A stretch of DNA of 27,605 nucleotides from Phoronis australis (lineage: Eukaryota; Phoronida; Phoronidae): assembly GCA_002633005.1 (NCBI GenBank), contig NMRA01000043.1, positions 1,201,924 through 1,229,528 on the forward strand, written 5' to 3'. Made by a program: the position numbers and the translations under genes. Positions 11,073 through 21,618 of the stretch are shown here, piece by piece. Below the pieces are notes generated by a model. The model ran no database searches. It was not told the origin of the DNA and was given only the letters and a program-made list of their open reading frames with translations. Every line of letters begins with the position of its first letter. Position 1 is the first letter of the stretch.

Positions 11073-11253
11073 TTAGCGTCCCCATATCCGGGACTTACAC
11101 CTACAGTTTCGCGCCCACAAATTACATTTGCATATCATGTTATCGCAACACGTGAACGACCTCGTTAGCCTATCCTGGCTGCTTTCATCCGGCCAGGGGT
11201 CGCAATAGTCGTTCCAAGACGCACACGACTTCACACGGTATCTCCATACCACC
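11073..11253 (-). CDS. Agatoxin-like peptide gene, cysteine-knot exon
   Basis: The acceptor CATTTCTTTTCTTAG ends at 11254. The first base completes the Arg of the Lys-Arg cleavage site. The exon then encodes Val-Val-Trp-Arg-Tyr-Arg followed by the eight-cysteine core and Trp-Gly-Arg before TAA. If the mature peptide starts after Lys-Arg and the final Gly-Arg is trimmed to an amide, it is 57 residues long. The stretch between the second and third cysteines is 17 residues and acidic (Asp-Glu, Asp) in its first half. Confidence 0.8.
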
Positions 11254-14200
11254 CTAAGAAAAGAAATGAGACTTTGTAAATATTTTATGATCAACACTTA
11301 TGGCAAAGCATGTCGTGGCGTAAACATGGACAGATATCCATCCTTCTTTCAATGTTGTGCTCCTTTAGCAGTTAAAATGCACGGGTAATCATTCTTGAAA
11401 ATATCAACGGAGTGTCCACGTGGAACGCAACTTTTGCTTCGATCGCTTTGAACATATCTGCAAAAAGCAGATGGTTAGGTTAGAAGAGTAGACATGTTTG
11501 AATGAACAAACGCTCACTAAAAGTATGCTCATATGAATATCATTTCACATATGCAACACCTTCAGAGTCACGTTGTGATAGGATACATAACTGTAGTTGC
11601 ACGTGTCCGTTTTACAATTGCAAGTAACTGGCAACGCTCGCTGAAAGGTTCATGCCAGGTTAACGTTTACTCATTAAGATACTCTGTTTTGGCAGTATGA
11701 AATTGCACGTGCCTTAGGCAATGAACTATGATTCGACATCACACACGACACGGCCACATTTTTAACGTTTGACCAATTGGGAACCAGTTGGCATGCACAC
11801 TTAATATCAGTCGTAGCCAAATGGGAAAAATACCGTGACAACTCGGATTAACACAAGTACTTTACGAACTGTGGTTCTTTTCTTGTGTCAGACGTTTTCC
11901 TTCAACTGACTGTCTAAACTTGGTAGCAGAATGGTACTACTACGTGTATCGGTACGTGTCTCTGAATTAACTAACTGTTTCACCAACGCGTACAACTCGT
12001 CCAACTAAATCGTCGCAAGTAACGAACGCGTTCAACTAAGAGGTCACTAGGTGGCACTGAAGGTGTTCCATACTTACAGTTTGACATGAATGTTTATACG
12101 TAATTTAAAGTACGCTATTTAAAGATAGTAAACGTGTGATGATGCCCATAGCACATACATGTCAAAAGAAAATGGGGAGGGGCTTAATTAAGTGAAAGGT
12201 CGAAATAACACAAAAAAGCAATTTCTCACAACCTTCTCAACTCGTCGCAAGCGTAAGCTCCAGACTGTTTGGTCCTAATTTGACGAACTTCAAATTGAGA
12301 AAAGTTTCTGATCAGTTCGCTTTGAAAATAACTACACGAATACAGTTTAGGACAAGCAATGACAAATCAGACTGTAACTGACCTCAAACAAATGCTTTTT
12401 TCAGTGTTGCAGATTTCTTAATTGCTCCTGAAACGTCTGTTCAAGGGTCCTATCAAAGCACCAAGCGTGACCTCAGGCAACTAAGAACTCCCAGTTTTTC
12501 CCAAACCCAACTTTGCCCGTTCAGATTTCCAAATGTGCACGTATTTAGACCTTTACCTACCTATATCCCACGTAAAGTATTTTTGCAAAAAAAGAATAGC
12601 CAGCGTCACTCACGTATGCGGATGTTGCAGAGTTTCGCTACATGCGCCTGTCTTAATCGGTGCTCTAATAATGTGTCGTTCTCAGAACTTTTGGATAATC
12701 ATTCCTGAAAACACGTCAACGTCTTCAGATTTGTAACCGATAATTCAACCTAAACTTTCCTGTTATGCATACTCCGTGCTTTAAGCATAGATGAACGGAT
12801 CTAACGAAACAACGGGTATATTCATGTTGACTTATGCGCCACAATGCGAGCTCTTATTCATCCACGATAATTGAAACACAATTACACGACATTTCACGCC
12901 TAACGCGCATGAAGTGACACGAAACTCGTCAAACCACGCCCACAAACGTGAATAATACTTACTCATGAAGTAGGTCACACAATAATTCGAATAATGCGTG
13001 CGTCAACTTCCCTATTTTATAGTCACGCTTGATTAAATTCTATTTTTGTCTACTTTGTAGTCATGCTTAATTAATTTTTATTTCTGGTCTTTTTCATCCA
13101 TTGCTATTCAAAGCACTTGTTCATGTCTCGCTTGCCATTCAATTCAACCCCTATGATAACGTGCGCACTGGCACAACCACGCGAAGTTGGGGAAGGGGAG
13201 GGGTAATGGGGCCCATGGGATCAGAGAAGGTCTCGCCGCGGTTGACCCCTGTTTTAATTAAAGTAACAAAAAATTCTCCCTCCAATTATTTTATCGTCAC
13301 TCTGGTCACTTAAACTTTTTCCATTGGCCGCGTGTTGCCTTGAGGCACTCTAGTTATTGCATTCACTGAACACAATTGCTTATTTGAAGAAAAATCACAA
13401 CTTACCGCTTTGCCGCCCTCAACTTGTTTAAAGCTAATTCATTTTCTTTCGAATCTGCAAAAATAAACAAAACAAATGTGATCACGACAATATAATTTTA
13501 CTGTACATTTTAAGGATACGACGTTGGCGCCTCGTATTGTCGCACTGGTCTCGATAAAACAGATATTGTTTACTTTTTTATTTTACTCATTTCTATGTAT
13601 TCCTACTCAAAAAGAAAATAAAATACTGAGCGATATTTGACCAGTTTATGTCGAAGATCAGTGAAACGTACAGAATACCACAGAACTTAGTATTCTCTAT
13701 CTCAGGCCTACGGGTATAACACTGTCAACAGATTTATTTTCGATGTGTTCCCAATGATATTTCATTTATTAAATAATTGTTACCGGCATGCAGACACGCA
13801 TTCATTAAAAATTGAGCGAGGATGACTGCGCATGTGTTGTACTGCATGTGTAGGCTGCGAATGACATTTGCGTGATTTTTTTGAGTCGATTCTGAGAGAG
13901 AAATTGTCAATTGTAAACCCCTTGACCCATTTTTGTTTAGTCATGCCTCAGCTTTTCCTAAACCGTTACTGTTTGTAAGCGAGGAGTTGAACTTTAGCGG
14001 GAAATTCAGGTAGCTTTCAGACGCTTAGGATTTGTAAAACATATAAATGGCGGACACCCACATTTTACCTGATTTCTGTAAACTGAAGAGATTTGGCTGA
14101 CTGAATGCATTGTCCTTCACATGCAAAGGGTGGCTTTTGGGCGAATAGTGAAAATTTGTTTTTTCGTAGTCGGTTGCACTTCCGCAATTCGTTAATATGG

Positions 14201-17200
14201 AGATAATGACTTTAGAATTAGTTTCGACAGACTTTGTGCAAGGTTTTTGAATTGAAGTTTTTGGCTCAGGATATTCTTATTTTCAAATTCTGTACACTCT
14301 GTGGGACAGACTGTTGAAGCTGTCAAGACTTGGTTTTTCAGGTCCAAAATCAGTAAAAACTGTTGTGTGTCACCTGAGTCCTGTCAGTGTATCGGTGCTC
14401 TACACATTTGGACGAACCATAGAACTCTAGCCCTAGAATGCCAACTCCCGTACGACACATATGAACTCTGTTATTAGAGCTTGCGACCAGAGACTAACCG
14501 CGAGAGTTTGCACATTGACACTCTGGCTGTCTGCTCGACTGAGTTTTGATAGTGTGTCGCTGTTATTAAATCGAGCTTTGTTTCACTGCTTCATTGTCAT
14601 TTTTGGCATTTTTGGTCGCGGAACGAGATTCTTGTACGTTTCCAGACAACCAACGATTTCTCGGTATACTTGGTCAACGCGACGGGTTATACGCACAGAC
14701 CTGTGTCTCAGGCTGTATGCCGGGAATTGGCCTCTGATACCTTTTCAGCTCGACAGCATATCAAACTGTATGCCTGGAGTTTTTCAACAAGACATTTTTG
14801 GGTGTTTAATTCATTTTACGGTATTTTAAAGAAATAAATTGATTTTAGTTTCTGAGTGTTTGTATTGCAGTTTTAAATGAAAGGTTTAAGCCCTGCGAAC
14901 AGGAATGTTTACATTTCAAAAAACTAGTGGTAATTGCGCAGCTGAATGCGTGCGCGCGCACGCACACGCGCGTGTGTATGAATGTATGTGTGTGTATCAG
15001 CATGTGTATATTCTTACTGTTTTCAATTGTTTCTATAATAATAACTCATTGGTGCAATGTTTACCAGTAGCCAAGATGCCATTTTTGTTAATTCAATTTG
15101 TGAGCAGTGGGTCTTCTGCTATCTATAATATTTACCTATAACCTGTGAAATAAGATTTTAGAAATGAAAAGTTTAGCTTGTGAAAGAATCCACCCTGATA
15201 CTGCTGACAGCGTACAATAGCAAACTGTCACACTTTTTGAAATTTTTCCGTCTACCAGCCACACCATCAAAATTTCACGCTTATTGACACACGGCGAAAT
15301 TGGTATACTATATTATCATATACATGTACATGTAGTGATGTAATTTCCCACACGACAAAGCCCAATTTTCCCGTTCTACTAAACAGAAAAAAACGGAAGT
15401 TTCGTGAGTTTTTACGGGACCCGCAATTCCCCAGTCGGCAAAAAAAAACAACAAAACGCTGGGTGTTACGTCTGCAGCTCGACAAAAACGGTGTCGGGAC
15501 GTTTTTGTGTGTTGCGGTCTAAGCCAAGACCCGGAAGGTCCGCTTTTCAATGCAATTGTTCCTTTTTCCATTCTTGATTGTTCACCGTGCAACAGGTGTT
15601 CATTATGTATTATGAATATTGTTATTTTTCAGAGTCCACTTTCTTTAGTAACATAACATTCGTTCAAATTTGTTCCAATGTCTCGTGTTTACTGTAACAT
15701 AAACTGCACTTATATGTATCGAGATCAACGATTTTTACTTTCTGAAGAATTACGTTTATTTCTTTGAAAAATCCTACACGGCAATGTATAATGAGCAATC
15801 CACAGTACTTATCAAATCAATATAATTGATATTTGCCAGTGTTTATCTATCCGAAAACATTTGCAAATTTCGGATAGATGGTTGGAGTAATTAGTTTATC
15901 AATTTTTGTAAATGTGAATGAATCGTGAAATTTAGTAAGAATGCAGTTGGATGAAACGGCACCAAAGGTCCAATTAACAATAATAGTTATAATTTTGTAT
16001 AAATGCCTGACTAAATTCTTCACAGTAATAATTGTGAGGGATTAATATTCTAAAATCTTTTTTTTTTTGAGTGAAACATTTATTAATTCTACCAACCAGT
16101 ACATAGTTGTGCAGAAATATGAAATCTAGTCAAGTGTACATCAAACAAATTAACAAATTACGAACATTATCGAACCCTATAAAAGCTAGTTAGGCAAAAA
16201 AGAAGACCACCTTGCCTGGAATCTTTCAAGATCCAGTTTATCATTGTAAATAATTTTTTCTAGGTGGTGGTAATCACATAACTCACGTAAAAATGACTGA
16301 AAATTGGGGTTTAACCTTATGCAGTCTTTGCCTATATAAGTGAAATTTCGCTAAGCAAAGAATTAAATTTACAACTTCTAATCTACAGGCTGGATCTCCA
16401 AACAAGGCGGAAGACATATTTAACTGCAGACGGAAATCGCACTGATATATCATCCACGTTTTTAAACATCCACAAAAACGTTCTAAAATCTTTGTGTTTA
16501 TAGGGTAGAAATTTTTCGAATCATTGAAATTATTTCCTTGCTCGTTCAACTAGCCATTTACACAACCTCTCTGGTTCATTACCTTTTTATGCTACAATTA
16601 CACCCTGTTTTACCCATACATGTATTAACAACACTTAGTAGACTTTGAGAGCAATGGATGTAAATCTCGGAAAGTCGTGTCAGCATCTCCCAGATTTCCA
16701 GGCAAACTCTCCTGTCCATTCTTCTCCTTGCCCGCGCATGGCTACTCGTCGCCAAGACGTTGCTGCATTTTGGATGACGACATTCACTACAGTTTGAGTC
16801 CAGTGTAAGGCAAATGAAAGAAAGGAGTGCGACAAAGCGAGATGTCGTTTTCTATACGTCATTTCACAAATGGCGTGAAAAACAAGTTACATACGCTAAT
16901 TAACGGGGTTCTCTGTTCCCACGAAATGCACAAGAAAGGATTTAAACACATAGGCTGGTTTAGGGGGGACTCAGGGGGCTCGCTCCACCCCCCTTGGTGG
17001 GTCCAAAAGCGTGAGGAAATTTTGAATTCATTAATTAACCCAGGGGGGAGGGCTCAGACACGATTTCAAGCGTTCAACTCAGACAATTGGCGCATCGTAA
17101 CTGTAACTGTAAGTAAGTAACGCCACTCCCTGTCTATATGCGCGTAATATCCCAGACGATCGGCAGTGGCGCTGCGCACTACCACTCCGTTTCCGTAGTC

Positions 17201-20200
17201 TGCTCCACTGCGTAATGAATCACTCAGAAACTCATAATTCTCTCTCTGTCAAACATCAAAATTAAGATGATTTAAAAAGCACGCGCGTGGTTAATGCCAA
17301 CATGAACAATGGATTTGGTCTTTTGGGCAACTTAAGACTGTTTAAAACAAATAACTTTTGCTACGAACTGATTGCACTAAAAATATATTAAAGCGTGTTC
17401 TAAACATAATACGGAAAGAAGCAGGTTCACGCGCACATGCTGTGGACCATAAACAAGTATGTCTCTAAGCATTAACTTCACGTTAGTAGCGCGGTTGTGC
17501 TATGGAAGAGCACGCACCCGCTAATCAATAAGTCATGAGTTCCATCTTTGCAATTTTACGAATTTTCCTTTATTGAATCACAAACGGCAATACTGCGGTT
17601 AAACTGTTTAATGCTTAAAAACAAGAACTGTCAATATGTTGATTTGAAAAATCTGAACTGCGCGAGGACATTCTGAATAACCAATCAACGATGTTCATAC
17701 ACGCAGGGTGTCATCATGTAGTTTTAAGTCATTTGAGTAGGCCTATGCGTCATAACCACATAAATTTCTGCCAGCTTGCCCATCTGTTCGCCTTAGGGTT
17801 CAAAAATAATACGTAAAGCAGGTGAAAGTCTGGAATCAAAGGCTTTTTAGTGGCAACTTGACGAGTAACCTCGGCGCATTAAAGCTGTACACTAGATATA
17901 CAGCTTTGCACCGATTGGGTAAAAATAGCCAAAAAATGTGATCCAAAATTAGTATCATTAAACTCTGCATTTCATCTTGAGTAAAGTAAATTATTTTCCA
18001 GTGTCTGAAAGATAGGGGTTGTTCTTCTTCCACGAGGTTGCGTACATGTCACTAGGAACTGGTTTCATTTCGTTACCAGTTTTTAGTATTTTAATACCAT
18101 CAAACCGAATATCAGAACAAATTTAGCTGCTGCGAAGGTCTCATCATCTCCCGAGAGATGTCACGAGTGTACTTTTTTCAAAAACGACGACTTACTTTTT
18201 GCTTTTACAAAAGGCGGAGAATTACACAACAAAATGACGTTTATTAGATTGTTTTTCACTTAAACTACTGTAACGGGAATGGTGAGTGTCGGTTGACCCC
18301 TACATTTAGCATGCACCCCTACATGTTGATGTAAGTTTCACGGCGAGGTGACGAGCATAACTACCCGGACTGTGTACATGATTTCGAGGTCTGTCGGAGC
18401 ATAGCACACAGTGTAGCCAGCCAGCTAGCTGTATGAAGACTATCATCAAAATACAGCTAGGCAACACTGTGTGTTTTTCTTCCATAGACCCCGAAATTGC
18501 ACACAGCTAGGGTAGTTCTGCTCGTCACCTTGCCGTGAAACCTGTATCAACATGTAGAGCTAAAAACCGGACGGGGAGCATGCAAAATCTGGGAATCAAA
18601 CGACACTCGCCTGCCGGTTACAGCCGTTTAAGTGGAAAACAATGCAATAAACGTCCTTTTCTTGCGTAACTCTCCGCCTTTTCTAACCAAGAAATGTTTT
18701 GTCGTCGTTTTGAAAACAGTACGCTCGTGATACGCGCACGAGCCATGTCCTAACTTTTTGCGACATCTCTCAGGAGATAATGAAAGCTTGGCAGCAGCAA
18801 AATTTCTTCTGAAATTCTGTTTTTCGGTGTCAAAATTCTAAACACTTGTAACTAAATGAAACCAGTTCCGACAATTTGATATGATATCTACGCAACCTCG
18901 TGGAAGAAGAACAGTTGATTGAAGAATCGGCGAAAAAAGAAAGTGGCCAATTAGGTGACGCAATATTTCATGGCGCCGAAAGCCGTCGCTAAAGATCGCT
19001 CCACAACTTTAGCAGCAGAAAACCGTTTGAACGCCATTTTTTCAACATCGTTAAATAATTTAGTTTACTCAAGGAAGACTTTAGTTTTTAATGACACCAA
19101 TTTTGTGTCAGATTTTATCTAACCACTTTTTTTACCCACATCGGGGCAAAGCTGTATATTTAGAATACAGCTTTGTACCAACGCTACACATAGAGGTACC
19201 TAGCTGTATTTTGACGACAGTCTTCATAAAGCTGGGTGACTGGCTACTTGACGAGTTGAAAATTTGCAGTGGGATTCCAGAATGCAATCTAGGTCATTGG
19301 ATTTTGCTGCGCTAGTCGCAAATAGCAACCTGGCCAAAGTAGAGCCGCAGAGGGCCGATTATACTTCAGAAATGGAGGAAAATGCATGTTTTCAGAAGCT
19401 AAAACAAAATTTTTCCCGGGGCAACCTCCTCCCATTCGGCGCTATGCGCCTCTAAAATCGCGTTTTGTGCGATTGTCTGCGAGACAAAATGCTCGCTGGT
19501 TCCCTGCGTGCCGCTAGGTGGGGCGGTAGCCGCGCCAGCACGCAGGTATCACTTAAATTTCCTCTGTACATTTTTTTACACCGGCGTTTCTGATTGGCTA
19601 GTCGATTCGTCAACTGGCAGCGCTTTGCGCAAACAAACTGGCATGGCTGATGGACTGAAGTGTAGAATGTGGTCTGTTGTACAGACAAACCGGTGCTTAA
19701 AATTATGTTCAGGAAATGTGAAGCCTAGAAATCAAGTTGTGATTGAGCCTTTTCGGAATGCATCTTTCTACTGTCGATGACTTTTGTTTACGATAGTGTC
19801 CTTATACAGTATGAATAACACACCGTAATATGTGTTTATTGCGCATGTATGTGCTTCAAGCACGCGGCTATTAAACATCACTGCACAAACGAAATAGTTG
19901 CTTGGACGCCACTTGCATGACAAGGCTGTGGCTAAAATCATTCACAGTCTGCCATTTTTTTCACGTGTTGTAAAGCTAACCAATGACTGCCAAGATTACA
20001 TCGACCAATGCTAAAGCGCGTGCCACTGCGTGATACCTGCGTGCTGGCTGGGCTAAGCACGCAGGGAACCAGCGAGGACAAAATGCTGCCCCTCGTTTGA
20101 TGTCCTAGGTCTGTCTCTGAGACAAGAGGCACGTGCATGTTATGGAACTACTACGCTAGATATGGAAATGTCGCGCGTTCACGTGCATGAAAACTCCGAG

Positions 20201-21099
20201 CAAACTTAGAGACGGTGACCAAACCTACAACGGCACGTCCTTTCTAGAAACGCGTTTAGGCCTACTACATGTATAAAATCACATTAGCCATTCTGTTTGT
20301 AGGTCTCAAACAAAAAGGTCTCCCGTGGGGTTTATACTTCAAAACACAGCCCTAACGATCTGGTAATACAACTGAACATTCGACGGGTCTACAATAGGTC
20401 TTATAGAAATAACAACATATATTTATTAACAAATTAGACGGTTATGTGAAATATCCGTGTAATTCATGATTACCGGTACATCCATTAGCAAAATGGGATT
20501 TCGGTTGAGCATGTCTGGGGAATTTAGATAGCACAATTTACCGATTGATCTTTAAAACGAGAGCGCAATATACTGTTAGCTATCTGTCATTATGTGTAAC
20601 CAGACAGTTAATAAATCACCATCAACGCGACGCTTTATCCAATTGTCTGTGACTCTATTGCTACATTTGAAACTTTTAAGTGTCATTTCAGTCCATTTTA
20701 ATTAGAAATTTTTTTAACCTATTTGCTTTTCCTTGATCTATTTTTTTAAAACAAGGCTATTCAATAACGATTAAGGAACAGACAGAAAATTTTGAATCTA
20801 ATATGAATTTTACCAATAGTCAGCATAGCTATTCTGAGACAGAGGTATACTGCAACATGGTCATATTTTCAACGACAAAACATTGTCCTCGCAGCCTTTT
20901 TCTGAAGCTTCTAGATAGTGTAATCAGTGTCCAATAACATCCCGTAAGTACTATACGTGTAGTGAGTAAGGCGGCAACAATGTTGTTCGGCTGGCAGTTG
21001 CAGCGTGACTTACCAAAGACTAGATGTGACCAACTGAGTGCAATGTGCAGGCTTAACACCAGAGCTAAAACTACCCGACTTGTTCCAGTTTCCATGTTT
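11073..21099 (-). CDS. Agatoxin-like peptide (cystine-knot prepropeptide), three coding exons
   Basis: Coding exons are 21095-21014 (exon starts at 21099), 13454-13406 and 11253-11073 (TAA at 11075-11073), giving 103 residues. Intron phases are 1 then 2 and match at both joins. The order is signal peptide (about 1-27), a charged propeptide of 17 residues ending in a Lys-Arg convertase site, then a 59-residue Cys-rich domain. The cysteines are 54, 61, 79, 80, 85, 87, 94 and 96, i.e. C-x6-C-x17-CC-x4-C-x-C-x6-C-x-C. This is the inhibitor-cystine-knot pattern of agatoxin-like peptides, which occur in the neuroendocrine tissue of non-venomous arthropods as well as in spider venoms. The CNLW..NCRC tail fits the family. 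The end Ile-Trp-Gly-Arg suggests C-terminal amidation. The second Cys loop is unusually long. A hormone or neuropeptide role is more likely than a venom role without other context. No search was run. Confidence 0.75.
11254..13405 (-). other. Third intron of the agatoxin-like peptide gene (2.2 kb)
   Basis: It is bounded by GTAAGT at 13405 and TTTTCTTAG at 11254. It contains two donor-like sites (near 12076 and 12960 on the gene strand) without matching coding sequence. No transposon was recognised. Confidence 0.65.
13406..13454 (-). CDS. Agatoxin-like peptide gene, 49-base propeptide exon
   Basis: This exon lies between a very good acceptor (TTGTTTATTTTTGCAG) and the donor GTAAGT (13405-13400). 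Its length is 1 modulo 3, which is exactly what is needed to connect the phase-1 end of the signal exon to the phase-2 start of the cysteine exon. It encodes a short charged helix-like stretch with Glu and Lys, ending Ala-Ala-Lys plus the first two bases of an Arg codon. It is too short to be seen as an open reading frame and was found by phase matching. Confidence 0.75.
14948..14999. repeat. Alternating purine-pyrimidine (GC/GT/AC) microsatellite
   Basis: GTGCGCGCGCACGCACACGC followed by GCGTGTGTATG and TGTGTGTGTAT is a nearly continuous alternating tract that could adopt Z-DNA. It lies in the long second intron of the peptide gene. Confidence 0.75.
16956..17055. repeat. Degenerate G-rich MITE fragment
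   Basis: Runs of G and C (TAGGGGGGACTCAGGGGGCT, CACCCCCCTTGG) are followed by GCGTGAGGAAA and an AATTAAT stretch. The same GCGTGAGGAAA + TTAATTAAC arrangement recurs near 23072-23098, so both belong to one decayed repeat family with AGGCGGAT-type ends like the element at 21461. No intact ends were found. Confidence 0.4.
17482..17552 (+). repeat. tRNA-like relic (SINE head or tRNA pseudogene)
   Basis: A D-arm-like hairpin GTGC-TATGGAAGA-GCAC is followed by CGCTAATCA and AAGTCATGAGTTCCATC, which aligns with the variable region and T-arm of a tRNA. The B-box bases (expected GGTTCGANTCC) are degenerate and there is no convincing acceptor stem, so it is not a working tRNA gene. Confidence 0.35.
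17854..19258. mobile_element. Foldback (long inverted repeat) element in the intron of the peptide gene
   Basis: Two arms of about 600-800 bp are inverted copies of each other and meet at a small hairpin at 18425-18460. Matching landmarks include CTTCTTCCACGAGG near 18030 and its complement near 18900, AAAGGCGGAGA near 18215 and its complement near 18670, and TTCACGGCG near 18335 and its complement near 18535. The ends are CAACTTGACGAG and CTTGACGAGTTG. The right arm has about 60 bp near its end and about 120 bp near 18920-19040 that the left arm lacks. No coding capacity is seen and the target duplication is unresolved. It is a non-autonomous DNA element. Confidence 0.75.
19492..20076. mobile_element. 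Mutator-like (or Merlin-like) non-autonomous element with 9-bp target duplication
   Basis: The 585-bp element has perfect 20-bp inverted ends, CTCGCTGGTTCCCTGCGTGC, and is flanked on both sides by the 9-bp direct repeat GACAAAATG (19483-19491 and 20077-20085). An inner inverted block CCAGCACGCAGGTATCAC follows a short unmatched loop, so each terminus also folds on itself (GCGTGC with GCACGC). A 9-bp duplication points to the Mutator superfamily, though Merlin elements (8-9 bp) are possible. No transposase fragment is visible. Confidence 0.82.
21014..21099 (-). CDS. Agatoxin-like peptide gene, first coding exon (signal peptide)
   Basis: The gene strand shows an acceptor (TCTTTTGTGTATATTTCAG) just above 21099, then AAAC and ATG at 21095. 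The context AAACATGG is a good start site. The exon encodes 27 residues with a long Leu/Val/Ile-rich core (VVLALVLSLHIALS) and ends one base into a codon at the strong donor GTAAGT (21013-21008). The acceptor only four bases before the ATG implies at least one untranslated exon further upstream, between 21100 and the right edge or beyond. Confidence 0.78.
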
Positions 21100-21460
21100 C
21101 TGAAATATACACAAAAGATATATGAGAATAGGCCGCAACTGAGCAACGCAGCCACAAGGCGTGTGTAGCAGGTATAAGAACCACTCTATAGAACTCATGC
21201 GCGAGTGAAGTTGAAACGAACGGAAAGAAATCTAATTAATCCCAAGGTGGAAAATTACGGAGAAAATTAAGTGATGACGTAACTCGATCTATGATTTCAG
21301 AGAGTTATCGTATGAGCGCAAGATATTGGACATTTGTACCGTAGTGTTTCCATGCAAACATTCTGTGACATATGGAGAGACATTGCTCTTGCGAATAGTG
21401 TCGGTACTGAACGCAATTAGATAATTGACAGGCCGTCAACTGAAAGTCTATGAGGCACTC

Positions 21461-21618
21461 TTAGGCGGATCTCAGGGGGTCAAGGGGGTCTGAACCCCCT
21501 TTTCCCTTGATGTTCGTGACATCAAATCAAGAATTTTCAAATGTTTGACTTAGACCCCTTTTAAAAAATCCTTGATCGATGTGACCCCTACCATTTAAAA
21601 AATCCTGTATCCGCCCCT
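21461..21618. mobile_element. Short hAT-like MITE
   Basis: The element is about 158 bp. The left end TTAGGCGGATCTCAGG and the right end, read inversely (AGGGGCGGATACAGG), are imperfect inverted repeats. GGCACTC flanks both sides (21454-21460 and 21619-21625), and the eighth base differs (A/T). This looks like a hAT-type 8-bp duplication with one change. The inside is a G-run/C-run hairpin (AGGGGGTCTGAACCCCCT). Confidence 0.65.

Larger units (their letters stand above)
13455..21013 (-). other. Second intron of the agatoxin-like peptide gene (7.6 kb)
   Basis: It is bounded by GTAAGT at 21013 and TTTTTGCAG at 13455. It hosts the foldback element, the Mutator-like element, a tRNA-like relic, a G-rich MITE fragment and the Z-DNA-prone microsatellite. 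The remainder, including the 122-residue frame at 14461-14829, shows nothing recognisable as coding. Confidence 0.65.

Noticed and set aside
11073-11297. Unspliced start of the cysteine-rich frame at ATG 11297
   Set aside because: The residues before 11253 are translated from a pyrimidine tract and an AG acceptor. The upstream exon with a matching phase and a Lys-Arg site explains the gene better.
12955-13025. TATA-like word (TATAAAATAG) and GTAAGT donor with ATGA just before it on the minus strand
   Set aside because: The phase is wrong for the cysteine exon, and there is no coding sequence besides the ATG. It lies inside the third intron.
14461-14829. 122-residue open frame on the plus strand
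   Set aside because: No recognised domain, no convincing splice or promoter context, ordinary composition. Chance frames of this length are expected in 27 kb.
15267-15592. Overlapping minus-strand frames of 72 and 94 residues
   Set aside because: They overlap each other in different frames and show no motif. Runs of Phe come from a poly-A tract on the plus strand.
17482-17552. Functional tRNA gene
   Set aside because: Acceptor stem absent and B box degenerate; kept only as a tRNA-like relic.
19508-19780. 90-residue frame on the plus strand
   Set aside because: It lies wholly inside the Mutator-like non-autonomous element and has no transposase similarity that I can see.
11073-21099. Direct splice of the signal exon (21014) to the cysteine exon (11253)
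   Set aside because: The phases do not match (1 versus 2) and the join meets a stop within a few codons. The 49-base exon at 13406-13454 repairs this exactly.
3781-21099. Signal exon at 21 kb as first exon of the ALF-like gene
   Set aside because: The phase fits, but the product would carry two signal peptides in a row and a 17-kb intron. The exon at 4909-4918 gives a normal signal peptide from 958 bp away.
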